From the NCBI RefSeq assembly GCF_001439785.1, contig NZ_JYLI01000019.1, forward strand, positions 1 to 64,000: a DNA stretch of 64,000 nt. The letters are read 5' to 3'. The position numbers and the translations under genes are program-made. The notes beneath the pieces are model-generated. The model had not been told where the DNA came from. It did no database searches and worked only from the letters and a program-made list of their open reading frames with translations. This DNA comes from Pseudomonas poae. GTDB taxonomy: Bacteria; Pseudomonadota; Gammaproteobacteria; Pseudomonadales; Pseudomonadaceae. Of this stretch, positions 36,947 through 46,036 are shown in pieces (the stretch's first letter is position 1; every line of letters begins with the position of its first letter).

Positions 36947-37897
36947 TCAGACCACTTCCAGGTAGGAACTCTGGATGGCGCGGGCCAGTTCGCGCACGGT
37001 GTCGATGAACTCGATCAAGCGTGTGTGCAAGCCGTCTTCCAGAATCTCGTCGATGCCGGTGTAGCGCAGCCGCGCCTCGAACTCCGCCGCCAGGCGCTGC
37101 GCGGTGCGGCCGTAGCTGCCGGGCAGGTCGGCGAGGATCTGGCTGAGTTCCTCGATACAGGCGTGCAATGAGCGCGGGACATCGCTGCGCAACAGCAGCA
37201 GTTCGGACACCGAGCGCGCGTTGAGGGCGTTCGGGTACAGCTCGGTATAGGCCTCGAAAGACGACAAGGCGCGCAGCAGGGCGCTCCACTGGTAGTAACC
37301 ACGTGCCGACAGGTCGCTGACTTCTTCGGACTCTTCGCCGAACATCTCGTAGCGCGCATCCAGCAGGCGCAGGGTGTTGTCGGCGCGCTCGACAAAGGTG
37401 CCCAGGCGAATGAAGCGGTAGGCGTCATTGCGCATGATGGTGCCCGAGGTGGCGCCGCGAAACAGGTGCGAACGCTGCTTGACCCAGTCGCAGAAGTGGC
37501 TGATGCCATGCCGCGCCAGGCCGCCTGCGGCGATGCTGCGCATTTCCAGCCAGGTGGCGTTGAGGTTTTCCCACATGTCGGCGGTGATGCGCCCGCGTAC
37601 CGCATGGGCATTGCCGCGTGCGGCGCGCAGGCAGTTATAGATGCTGGCCGGGTTTTCTTCGTCGAGGGCGAAGAAGTGCAGCATGCGCTCGGCGTCCAGG
37701 GTCTGGTGGCGCTCCAGGTAATTCTCCAGCGTGCCGCTGCTGAGCAGCGACATGGCCAGTTCGTCGAGGCCGTCGCTGCGCCCGGCCTGGGGCATCAGCG
37801 ACAACGAATAACTGACTTCGAGCATGCGCGCCAGGTTTTCGGCGCGCTCCAGGTAACGTGACATCCAGTACAGATCTGCGGCGGTTCTACTCAGCAT
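36947..37897 (-). CDS. alpha-E domain protein (DUF403)
   Basis: 316 residues, all helical, with family landmarks MLSRTAADLYWMSRYLERAE, WENLNATWLEMR, MRNDAYRFIRLGTFVERADN and the C-terminal TRLIEFIDTVRELAR. It follows the ATP-grasp gene by 2 bp. In many bacteria these two genes are accompanied by a transglutaminase-like protein and an Anbu-type protease, and are thought to make an unknown peptide modification. Neither partner is adjacent here. Confidence 0.9.
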   Translation of the reverse strand: MLSRTAADLYWMSRYLERAENLARMLEVSYSLSLMPQAGRSDGLDELAMSLLSSGTLENYLERHQTLDAERMLHFFALDEENPASIYNCLRAARGNAHAVRGRITADMWENLNATWLEMRSIAAGGLARHGISHFCDWVKQRSHLFRGATSGTIMRNDAYRFIRLGTFVERADNTLRLLDARYEMFGEESEEVSDLSARGYYQWSALLRALSSFEAYTELYPNALNARSVSELLLLRSDVPRSLHACIEELSQILADLPGSYGRTAQRLAAEFEARLRYTGIDEILEDGLHTRLIEFIDTVRELARAIQSSYLEVV

Positions 37898-37899
37898 AT

Positions 37900-39309
37900 T
37901 CAGTCCTCCACCACCCAGGTGTCCTTGGTTCCGCCGCCCTGCGACGAGTTGACGATCAGCGAGCCTTCACGCAGCGCCACCCGCGTGAGACCACCGGGCA
38001 CCAGGCGGGTTTCCTTGCCCGAGAGGACAAAGGGTCGCAAGTCGATGTGCCTTGGCGCGATGCCGTTTTCGACGAACGTGGGGCAGGTGGACAGGCTCAG
38101 GGTCGGTTGCGCGATGTAGGCGTGAGGGCGCGCCTTGATGCGTTGGCGGAAGTCCTCGATCTCGGCGGCTGTGGAGGCCGGGCCCACCAGCATGCCGTAG
38201 CCGCCGGAGCCCTGGGTTTCCTTGACTACCAGCTCGCCGAGGTTGGCCAGTACGTGGGACAGTTCTTCGGGTTTGCGGCACTGGAAGGTCGGTACGTTCT
38301 GCAGGATCGGTTCTTCGTCCAGGTAAAACCTGATCATCGCCGGCACGTAGGGGTAGATCGACTTGTCATCGGCCACGCCAGTGCCGATGGCGTTGGCCAG
38401 CACCACATTGCCCGCGCAATAGGCAGCCACCAGGCCGGGCACGCCGAGCATGGATTCGGCATTGAACGCCTGCGGGTCAAGGAATGCGTCGTCGATGCGG
38501 CGGTAGATCACGTCGACGGCCTTGGGCCCGTCGGTGGTGCGCATGAACACCTTGAGGTCGTGCACGAACAGGTCGGCGCCTTCCACCAGTTCCACGCCCA
38601 TTTCCCGGGCCAGAAAGGCGTGCTCGAAAAACGCACTGTTGAAGCGGCCAGGGGTCAGCACCACCACGTTGGGGTTGTCGAGGCGGCTGGAACTCTTGAG
38701 CGTCTTGAGCAGCAGGTTGGGGTAATGGTCCACCGGCGCGATGCGCTGTCGGGCGAACACTTCGGGGAACAGGCGCATCATCATCTTGCGGTCTTCGAGC
38801 ATATAGCTCACGCCGCTGGGGGTGCGCAGGTTGTCTTCGAGCACATAGTAGGTGCCGTCGCCGTCGCGCACCAGATCGACGCCGGAGATGTGCGAGTAGA
38901 TGTCGCGGTGCAGGTCCAGCCCGACCATTGCCTTTTGATAGCCTTCGTTGCCTAGCACCTGATCCGCCGGAATGATGCCGGCCTTGATGATGCGCTGGTC
39001 GTGGTAGATATCGGCGAGGAACATGTTCAGCGCGTTGACGCGCTGGATACAGCCGCGCTCGATCACGCTCCATTCGCTGGCGGGAATGCTGCGCGGAATG
39101 ATGTCGAAGGGGATCAGGCGCTCGGTGTCCTGTTCATCGCCGTACAGGGTGAACGTGATCCCGGCGCGGTGAAACAGCAAGTCAGCCTCACGGCGACGCT
39201 GGGCCAGCAGTTCCGGCGGCGTATTGGCCAGCCAGCGGGAAAAATCCTGGTAGTGCGCACGGCACTCGCCGTTCGCGTCATTCATTTCGTCAAAGAAAGA
39301 TCGAGCCAT
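37900..39309 (-). CDS. circularly permuted ATP-grasp protein (DUF404/DUF407)
   Basis: 469 residues. The sequence shows the permuted ATP-grasp signatures GVDLVRDGDGTYYVLEDNLR, TPSGVSYMLEDR, VVKETQGSGGYGMLVGP and the C-terminal SSQGGGTKDTWVVED. Related proteins catalyse ATP-dependent amide or peptide ligation, but the substrate here is unknown. First gene of a two-gene operon with the alpha-E protein. No signal peptide. Confidence 0.9.
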   Translation of the reverse strand: MARSFFDEMNDANGECRAHYQDFSRWLANTPPELLAQRRREADLLFHRAGITFTLYGDEQDTERLIPFDIIPRSIPASEWSVIERGCIQRVNALNMFLADIYHDQRIIKAGIIPADQVLGNEGYQKAMVGLDLHRDIYSHISGVDLVRDGDGTYYVLEDNLRTPSGVSYMLEDRKMMMRLFPEVFARQRIAPVDHYPNLLLKTLKSSSRLDNPNVVVLTPGRFNSAFFEHAFLAREMGVELVEGADLFVHDLKVFMRTTDGPKAVDVIYRRIDDAFLDPQAFNAESMLGVPGLVAAYCAGNVVLANAIGTGVADDKSIYPYVPAMIRFYLDEEPILQNVPTFQCRKPEELSHVLANLGELVVKETQGSGGYGMLVGPASTAAEIEDFRQRIKARPHAYIAQPTLSLSTCPTFVENGIAPRHIDLRPFVLSGKETRLVPGGLTRVALREGSLIVNSSQGGGTKDTWVVED

Positions 39310-39681
39310 TCCGGTACCTTGTCAGTGCCCAGGGTGCATGGGTGGCACTGCCGCTTTTAAAAACGCAATTTTTTATGAGCCCGTGGCGCAGGGTGCCACA
39401 GGCCTGGTCCTTTCTTTCTTGTGGGGGTGGCTCTGGGTCGGGGAGTAACGCTTGCTCCTGTTTACGGGCAGATGAAAGGGTTAAGCAATGCATGTGCCGC
39501 AATGGCCTCAAGGCGTTGATTACTTGTGGTGAGCGGGCTTGCCCCGGAACCCCGTTCGCCACGATGGGGCGTTCCACTCTCACATCGCCCGCGCAGTGCT
39601 CTTTAATGGTGCGTAACTAACTTGAACTTCGCACACGCCCGATTCTTCTAATTGGCATTCGACCATCTGCGGAGTACCGTC
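39310..39681. other. intergenic region between divergent genes
   Basis: This 372-bp segment should hold the promoters of the ATP-grasp operon (minus) and of the small membrane protein gene (plus). It contains one REP at 39526-39562. No gene or clear promoter boxes seen. Confidence 0.4.
39526..39562. repeat. single short REP palindrome
   Basis: GTGGTGAGCGGGCTTGCCCC followed by an imperfect inverted arm ending TTCGCCAC. It belongs to the same REP family as the larger units but lacks the long spacer. Confidence 0.7.
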
Positions 39682-40227
39682 GTGCCCACCATCATCTCGC
39701 CCGATACCCCGGAATCGGCCCTGACCGACCACAGCGAGCACAACGCCAAGATCTTCGGTTCGCCCAAGGACCGCCTGGACTTCTATCGCCGCGAAATCCA
39801 GTACGAAACCAGTATCCTCGCCAACCGCACCGATGCTTACCTCACCGCGCAGTCATTCCTGGTGATTGCCTTTGTCTCCGGCATGGGCAACCTCAACCCG
39901 GAGTGGGGCAAGCTGTTTACCCTGGTGGTGCCGGTGTTTCTGGTGGCGCTGGGCATCCTGAGTTCGCTGAACGCCTGGCCGGGCATCCGCGCGGCGTATG
40001 AAATCATCGACCACTGGCACTACAAGCAGAGCGAACTGCTGCGCAGCGAACCGGTGATGGGCATGGCCTACGATGATTCGCCGTTGTTTTCCGAAATGGA
40101 GTCGTCCCACAAGGGCTATCGCAAGTCGCTGCTGTTCTCCATGCGGGCGCCGTGGCTGTTCATGGTGTTCTGGCTGGTGCTGGGCATTTATGCGTTCTAC
40201 ATCCAGGTCGATAATCCGATCCGCTGA
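39682..40227 (+). CDS. small membrane protein with three predicted helices
   Basis: 181 residues from a GTG at 39682, with GGAG eight bases upstream; the longer frame from 39652 starts with TTG and lacks such a site. A soluble amphipathic N-terminal half (RLDFYRREIQYETSILANRT) leads into two adjacent helices (AYLTAQSFLVIAFVSGMGN and LFTLVVPVFLVALGILSSLN). A cytoplasmic loop and a third helix (WLFMVFWLVLGIYAFYI) follow. The layout resembles small 2-3 helix membrane proteins of the SLATT type, but I could not confirm a family. Function unknown. Confidence 0.7.
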   Translation: MPTIISPDTPESALTDHSEHNAKIFGSPKDRLDFYRREIQYETSILANRTDAYLTAQSFLVIAFVSGMGNLNPEWGKLFTLVVPVFLVALGILSSLNAWPGIRAAYEIIDHWHYKQSELLRSEPVMGMAYDDSPLFSEMESSHKGYRKSLLFSMRAPWLFMVFWLVLGIYAFYIQVDNPIR

Positions 40228-40311
40228 GCAATCGGAAGGAACTTCGCGCGCCGCTGCGGCACCTTAGTTTTACGCAGTACAGATTTTCCCAGACCTGCGA
40301 AGAGGTGCCCC

Positions 40312-40524
40312 ATGAACACCAGTAACGACCCGCAAACCAGCAACCGTAACGACCCGGCCATCGATGGCGGCGAGCCGGCCCCCGGCAGCGCTGTCAATGC
40401 GCCCAAGGACCCAACGCCCGACAGAGACCCCAAGGCGCAGGAGAATGAGTTCAGCCCGGATTTCGAGCCTGAGCCCGAAGCCAAGCCTGAAACCGATGCC
40501 GATATCGACACCCAAGGCGGTTAG
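40312..40524 (+). CDS. small acidic, disordered protein, 70 aa
   Basis: The composition is dominated by Asp, Glu, Pro and Asn (FSPDFEPEPEAKPETDADID) with no hydrophobic core, so the protein is likely unstructured. It has GAGG ten bases upstream. It is followed at 11 bp by another tiny acidic gene, so the two probably form one transcript. Function unknown; possibly a stress or general-response protein. Confidence 0.6.
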   Translation: MNTSNDPQTSNRNDPAIDGGEPAPGSAVNAPKDPTPDRDPKAQENEFSPDFEPEPEAKPETDADIDTQGG

Positions 40525-40535
40525 AGGAGAAGGCC

Positions 40536-40703
40536 ATGTCAAAAGAATTGGATGTGGAAGAAGACGAACCCAACGATCCGGGCAATGAAGACCCGGGCTC
40601 GTTGATGGACGATGCCACCGTGCCGCTCAATGATGATGCCACCGTGCCTCTCAACGATCTGGATGACGCGGCAGACGTCGGCAACATTGAGAATCAGGAC
40701 TGA
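40536..40703 (+). CDS. 55-aa acidic protein with tandem DDATVPLN repeat
   Basis: ATG 40536 has a strong AGGAGA site five bases upstream. The protein begins MSKELDVEEDEPNDP and contains DDATVPLN twice in succession (the first as DDATVPLN, the second followed by DL). It is strongly acidic and probably disordered. Its stop overlaps by ten bases the stop end of the convergent antiporter gene. Together with the preceding gene it forms a two-gene acidic pair. Confidence 0.6.
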   Translation: MSKELDVEEDEPNDPGNEDPGSLMDDATVPLNDDATVPLNDLDDAADVGNIENQD

Positions 40704-42046
40704 CCCTTCGCCCTGGCGCGTCGTTCATACCAAGCCAGCATCGGCTGGGTACTCAGGCCATGAACGACGATGCTCAGGGCAATCACCGACACGGTAAGGT
40801 TCACCGCCACGGCGCTGCCGGTGCCGATCAGCCCATGGTTGAGGGCGTAGAACAGGTAGTAGATGCTGCCGATGCCGCGAATCCCGAACCAGCCCATCAG
40901 GCTGCGTTGCTGACGGTCGACCAGGCTGCCCCATGGCATCGCGAATACGCTGGCCGGGCGAATCACGCAGAACAGCAATGCCGCGACCAACAGCGCGCGC
41001 CAGTCCCAATGGCTGACCAGCACAATGCCCAGGACGGTCACCAAAAACACTTCCATCGAGCGTTCCACCAGGCTGCCGAACGAGAGCATGTCACCCATCA
41101 TCACGCCTGCTGCAATCTGCGTGTCGGCCAGGTCGCTGACGTCACCTTGCAGGGCGCGGTCCGGCTCCACTTCCAGATGACCCACAACGGGCAGTGCCAG
41201 GTGCTCGGCGGGTGTTTTGGCGTTGCCGGTGGATTTGAATTCGGCCTGGCGCAGCCCGAGGCCGGCGGCAAACACCGACAGAAAACCATAGCCGCCGATG
41301 GCTTCGGCGGCCACGTAGGCCAGTGCGATCAGCGCCAGGGTCAGGTAATCATTGGGTGACAGGGTGCTGTCGTCATTAGTGATGCGCAGCCACAAGGTGA
41401 CGCGGCCAATGCCTCGGCCCATCCAGTAACCCACCAGCAATCCTGCCGGCACTGCCCAGATCAGGTTTTTCAGGACCCAGCCGCCGAGCCAGTCGCCGTC
41501 GAAACCACCATGCTGCATGAACAGCAAGCTGAAGATCACGAAAGGGAAGGCGGTGCCGTCATTCAAGCCGGCCTCGCCCGAGAGACCAAAGCGCAGCGCG
41601 TCATAGTCCTGGGCGTTGTTGACCTGCACCAGGCCTGCCAGCACCGGGTCGGTGGGCGCCAGGATCGCCCCCACCAGCAGTGACACGCCCCACGACAATT
41701 GCAGCAGGTAATGCAGCGCCAGGCAGGTGCCGAGGATGGTCAGCAACATCACCGGCCCGGCCATGCCGAACGCAATGCGCCACAGCCGATGGGTGAGTGG
41801 CAGGCGCAACTTGAGGCCGCTGACAAACAGCGAAAACAGCACGGCGACTTCGGTCAGGTGCTCCATCCAGCGCGCGGAACCCTTGATGTCCAGGTGCAAC
41901 AGGTCGACTCCCAGCGGACCAATCGCGACGCCCAGCAACAGACACACCGCCGAGGTGGTCACCGGCATCCAGCGCAGGTAGGAGGAGGTGAGGGCGAGGG
42001 TGAGCAATACGGCGCCGAGTACGGCCAACCATAGAATGAATGTCAT
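40694..42046 (-). CDS. CPA1-type Na+/H+ (cation:proton) antiporter
   Basis: 450 residues with about 12 membrane helices. Family signatures are AVLFSLFVSGLKLRLPL, GAILAPTDPVLAGLVQVNNA, LRFGLSGEAGLNDGTAFPFV (the ND-type ion site) and MGWFGIRGIGSIYYL. I chose the ATG at 42046 (MTFILWLAVLG) over an upstream one that adds a non-family extension. It exchanges monovalent cations for protons at the inner membrane. A single-gene unit. Confidence 0.9.
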   Translation of the reverse strand: MTFILWLAVLGAVLLTLALTSSYLRWMPVTTSAVCLLLGVAIGPLGVDLLHLDIKGSARWMEHLTEVAVLFSLFVSGLKLRLPLTHRLWRIAFGMAGPVMLLTILGTCLALHYLLQLSWGVSLLVGAILAPTDPVLAGLVQVNNAQDYDALRFGLSGEAGLNDGTAFPFVIFSLLFMQHGGFDGDWLGGWVLKNLIWAVPAGLLVGYWMGRGIGRVTLWLRITNDDSTLSPNDYLTLALIALAYVAAEAIGGYGFLSVFAAGLGLRQAEFKSTGNAKTPAEHLALPVVGHLEVEPDRALQGDVSDLADTQIAAGVMMGDMLSFGSLVERSMEVFLVTVLGIVLVSHWDWRALLVAALLFCVIRPASVFAMPWGSLVDRQQRSLMGWFGIRGIGSIYYLFYALNHGLIGTGSAVAVNLTVSVIALSIVVHGLSTQPMLAWYERRARAKGQS

Positions 42047-42144
42047 TGAGCGTGTACCGGGCGTTGGTGTATGCAAGTTGGAGGGCTGCGCCCGGGTGCG
42101 GGTTCAAAGTGATTCCATTCACTTTGAAGGGAAAACCCCCGCTT

Positions 42145-45100
42145 TTACTTGGCGTGACGTCTTATGCTGGATTCCAGGGTCGTAGAGGGGGTGAACACCA
42201 TGTCAAAGCCGGTGCCGCGGTCCATGAAGCGTTGAATGCCGGCGTGTTGGTCTGGACCCAGCGTATAGACAATGGACCGGCCTGCTGTGGTCGGTTGAAT
42301 GTTTTTGCCGCCTAGTGCGCTGTCCAGTGCATTAGAGTTGTGGTGATACAGGTGCAACTGGCCATCAGAGGCTTTATGAATATAGACCGCGTGCGTTATT
42401 TGGTTTTTGTTGTCGCCGCCTCGACCGACGAAGGTAATGACGCCTGATTCGGTGATGTCGGCTGCCTTAAAACGGCTTTTCAAAGTGTCCGGGCGAATAT
42501 TCATCATGTGTTTATAGGCATCTGATCCGCCACTGAGCACCTCGGGAATGATCATCTCGAACGTCGTGTCAGTGATCTTTCTGTCGGCCTGAGCGGTGCG
42601 TAATGCGGTGGCGTAACAAATGTCCAGATGGTTTTGCTCCTTATCCAATCTTTTATACAACGTCTTCATGTTTTCGCTGAGTTCACCGCTGGAAAGCACC
42701 TTGGCCTGAAAGTTCTGAAGCGGTGGCCCGAAGGGTTTTTGCGTGGCTGGGTTGATGGCGTGCCATTGACCGGTCACTTCATCCAGCTGCGCGAGTGCGC
42801 CAACATCACTTGCACCGTTGACGCCCTTGAGTGTGCCTTGCGCGATATTCGGTTTTTTCGTCAGTGCGGCGATATCAACCTTCGTCAACGCTGCGCGCGC
42901 GCGGGAAACGCCATGGCGGCCTAGCTTGAAAGCCCCTCGCGCCAGGTCATCAAGACCGCTCAAAGGGTTAAGCGCGCCTACCGTCGCACGGCCGAGGATT
43001 TTGCCCGCATGGACGACCCTGGATAATGCCGAAGCGCCGACTGACAGAGCTTTTGCTCCCTTCAAGGCCGCGCCCAGGCCGACCGCAAAACCGAAGATGT
43101 CGAAGGCCAGGTCCACAAAGCCTTCAAGGGTTTTTCCGTCGATGAAGTTCTTGATCGCCGACCGGAACGGGATCAGGTTGAGCACAATCTCTTCGACAAT
43201 TCTGTAAGTGGGCACTTGCGTTTCAAAGGTTGTCGCGCCTTTGGCGTAGCGCTTTACCGCAGGCAGCTCCATGTCTGCGATCACCGCCTCGGCGAGGTAG
43301 CGGGTGCGTTCACTGCCGTAGCTGTAGGGCGCGCCGTGTTCGCCCTTTTTTTCATCCGTCAGCCCGGATGCAAACTCCCCGCCAGGCGTTACAGCGTCGT
43401 ATCTTTTTCCTTTGGAGGGAAACCAACCGTCGGTGGGTTGGTGTTCCTTGTAGGCCATGCCGGGTCGCTTGGTGATGCTGCCCCTCAATCGGTTGATGGC
43501 ATACGTCACCGATTTGCCGTTGCGCACGGTTTCGACAAGTACAGTACCTTTTTCAACGGGTAACGGATGATCGTTTCGCCAGTAGTCGATTTCGGTACGG
43601 ACGGTTATTTTTCCAAACTCCAGATTTTTTCGGTCTTCCAATGGCAGGTTTGAAACCAGGGTTTTTATTTGTGCCGCGGTCGTCTTTTTTACCGCGTTCT
43701 CGTAATCGGCAAATGCTGTTTCGAACGGCTGCCGTGGGGAGGGTAAATCCTTGATTTTTGCCAGCACATCCTTGATGTCGATCCCTTTTGACAGGGTGTT
43801 CCAAGTGCCGGGCGTAAATTTGTCGCCGACCGGTAATGAGATCAACCCAGGTATGAGTGTCAGCCAATACACCCCATCGCTCAAATGTCCGTCCGGCGCG
43901 TGCCGCAGAAAGCGGCCATCGATAAACAGATCCAATATCGAGTAGGGCCCCGGGAAGTCCTTGTTGGAGGGTTTGAGCTCAATGCATTTTGCTTCGAACA
44001 GTTTCGGGTCCATGTCCGGCAGGGCTGTCTTTAACTGTTCCAGTGCGAGCGCGCTGGTGGTGGGCATGGGTGGAATCTGCGTTTCTGCGGCTTCGCGCAG
44101 TTCGCGTATCTGGTTGTTGAAGGCGTTGCAGACTTCGGTTATCGCACGTTCGGTCGACGGATAGCGCATGCCGTTTGCGACAGCCCAGTCCTTGATCGCA
44201 GCTTGCTGGGCTGCGTACTCGACCTGGCGTTCGTGATCGCTAATGGGGGCGACGCTGGCATGCAGCATGACCTGCGCATAGCTCATCGTCGCCGTCGCTC
44301 CGGGCGCTTTTGCTTCGATGCGGGCGACAGCGGTGGTAAAGCTGACCCAGCTGTGTGAGCCGACTTTCACCTGTTCGGGGATGTCCTTGACCAGAAACTG
44401 CGGCGCTCGGCTGGCCAGCATCAGGTGAGCCCGGAGCGTTGCGGTGTCGGCGGACTCGGCGTTGCCATTGGCGAGCAGGTGCTCAGCGAGCTTCTTGACG
44501 ATGATCGAGGGCGTCTTGTCGGCGTTTTTCGCGGTGACCAGTGTGTAGCCTTCGATATGGGGCTGTGGCGAGTGAGTGGTTTCGCCTTCAATCTCGGTGC
44601 TGCTCTCCAGGTTCATGGCTGCCAGCAGCCAGTCTTCGGGGCTGCCCTTGATCGCGAGCCGCTCAAAAAACGCCTGAATGGCCTCGCCCAGTGCCTTGCC
44701 TCTGGGAGACTTGAGCAGGTTATCAATCAACCGTCCTGGATCGCGCAGCTCTGCCGGGGAAACGGATTGGCCACCCAGCAGGTGAGTGAGGACAGTTTCA
44801 TCGGCAGGCACTTTCGCAGTGCCGAGTCGAGCCGAGTGTATGACTTGCTTGAGTTGACGCTGTCTGTCTTGCTCAAGGGGGGCGAGCCAGGCCAGTGCGC
44901 CACCCAGGTTACCCTGGGCCGGTGAGGTGAGGGCAGGTGTGGCCAGGGCTGTCGCCAGGTTCTCCAATTGCTCATGATTGTTTGGAATGTCCCAGCCATG
45001 GTCCTTGAGCAGTTGCAAAAGGCTGACCTGGTTCCATGTGCCGGTTTTATCCGGGTAGTAGGAGGCGTTCCTGGACAGATGAACGGGCTCTTTCAATTTT

Positions 45101-45879
45101 TTCGCGATGTGCTCGTCATCGTTGATGCCATTTTTTTTCACGGTGTCCGCCAGGTGTTGCAACGTGGTGGCGGCAACGTGGCGGGTATGGATATCGGCGA
45201 GCACTGACTTCTGTGTCTGCAATGCATCTTCACTGCGCGCACCGATCAACGCTTGGCGGGTGCTCGGGTCAAGTGGTTTGAAGCCCTTTTCACGCTCGAG
45301 GGTTTGCGCGCGTTGGTGTTTTTCGAATGGCGTCAGCTCCTGGGCCTCTTGATAAAAGCGGCCGACGATCCACCACGGCACCGGTTGATCGACCTGGGTT
45401 ACAGGCGGCTTGAAGGCGGTACCCACGTCGAGCACGCGCGCGGCGTCGATAATGGGTCCGCTGATCGCACGCCAATGAGCATCGTCCTGTCCTACCGTGT
45501 GCAGTTTGCCCTTGACCATGAAGGCGATTTCGCCTGTCTGTGGATCAAGCGTAATCGTGGCCGGGTTGATGCGGTTGTCCTTGATCCACTGGCGCACATC
45601 GGTGGATTGAAACGCATCACGTAATTGGCCCCACCACTGGCCGAAGGTGGAGTGGGGCGGCAGGTGACTGATGGTGGGCGCGGTGCTGCTTTGGGCGGCA
45701 GAAAGCAGCGCTGTGCGGTAGTGCATGGCCAGTTCGCGGTCACCGTCGGCGCGGGCAGTGTTCGGTTCGGGCGGCGCCTGGGTGTCGTGCGGTTGTTTGG
45801 AAAGTGGCTGCGGGAGGGAGGGTGTAGACGTTGGCAACGGCTGACTGAACACCTGGTTATGGTAGGAGAGTCTTTGCAT
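42145..45879 (-). CDS. large toxin-like protein of unknown family, 1,244 aa
   Basis: No Sec signal. The first ~900 residues are a mixed helical region without known repeats. Residues ~930-1030 contain a hydrophobic, glycine- and alanine-rich segment (FVDLAFDIFGFAVGLGAALK, then GAKALSVGASAL) that looks like the membrane-inserting part of large Pseudomonas toxins. The C-terminal ~160 residues include LDICYATAL (C1088), QITHAVYIH (H1163) and YHHNSNALD (N1181/D1186), spaced like a papain- or NlpC-type triad. I took the ATG at 45879; a 36-residue longer start at 45987 has poor context. More A+T-rich than its neighbours. Function inferred only. Confidence 0.7.
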   Translation of the reverse strand: MQRLSYHNQVFSQPLPTSTPSLPQPLSKQPHDTQAPPEPNTARADGDRELAMHYRTALLSAAQSSTAPTISHLPPHSTFGQWWGQLRDAFQSTDVRQWIKDNRINPATITLDPQTGEIAFMVKGKLHTVGQDDAHWRAISGPIIDAARVLDVGTAFKPPVTQVDQPVPWWIVGRFYQEAQELTPFEKHQRAQTLEREKGFKPLDPSTRQALIGARSEDALQTQKSVLADIHTRHVAATTLQHLADTVKKNGINDDEHIAKKLKEPVHLSRNASYYPDKTGTWNQVSLLQLLKDHGWDIPNNHEQLENLATALATPALTSPAQGNLGGALAWLAPLEQDRQRQLKQVIHSARLGTAKVPADETVLTHLLGGQSVSPAELRDPGRLIDNLLKSPRGKALGEAIQAFFERLAIKGSPEDWLLAAMNLESSTEIEGETTHSPQPHIEGYTLVTAKNADKTPSIIVKKLAEHLLANGNAESADTATLRAHLMLASRAPQFLVKDIPEQVKVGSHSWVSFTTAVARIEAKAPGATATMSYAQVMLHASVAPISDHERQVEYAAQQAAIKDWAVANGMRYPSTERAITEVCNAFNNQIRELREAAETQIPPMPTTSALALEQLKTALPDMDPKLFEAKCIELKPSNKDFPGPYSILDLFIDGRFLRHAPDGHLSDGVYWLTLIPGLISLPVGDKFTPGTWNTLSKGIDIKDVLAKIKDLPSPRQPFETAFADYENAVKKTTAAQIKTLVSNLPLEDRKNLEFGKITVRTEIDYWRNDHPLPVEKGTVLVETVRNGKSVTYAINRLRGSITKRPGMAYKEHQPTDGWFPSKGKRYDAVTPGGEFASGLTDEKKGEHGAPYSYGSERTRYLAEAVIADMELPAVKRYAKGATTFETQVPTYRIVEEIVLNLIPFRSAIKNFIDGKTLEGFVDLAFDIFGFAVGLGAALKGAKALSVGASALSRVVHAGKILGRATVGALNPLSGLDDLARGAFKLGRHGVSRARAALTKVDIAALTKKPNIAQGTLKGVNGASDVGALAQLDEVTGQWHAINPATQKPFGPPLQNFQAKVLSSGELSENMKTLYKRLDKEQNHLDICYATALRTAQADRKITDTTFEMIIPEVLSGGSDAYKHMMNIRPDTLKSRFKAADITESGVITFVGRGGDNKNQITHAVYIHKASDGQLHLYHHNSNALDSALGGKNIQPTTAGRSIVYTLGPDQHAGIQRFMDRGTGFDMVFTPSTTLESSIRRHAK

Positions 45880-46036
45880 GAAGGGCGCCTTGAGATTGAG
45901 TGATATCAATCCTCTGTAGTGTCCGCCGCGCCATTGATTCCCTCGCTGGACCGCGCGTTTGATGACCTTGTGTTTCGATTCGAACATGAGCCTGCTTCAG
46001 GCGGTCGCATTGCTGCGACAAGCAGACCTGCTGTGC

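Noticed and set aside
40600..40662. short tandem DNA repeat in the 55-codon gene as a possible phase-variable tract
   Set aside because: Unit length is a multiple of three and there are only two imperfect copies, so copy change would not switch the frame.
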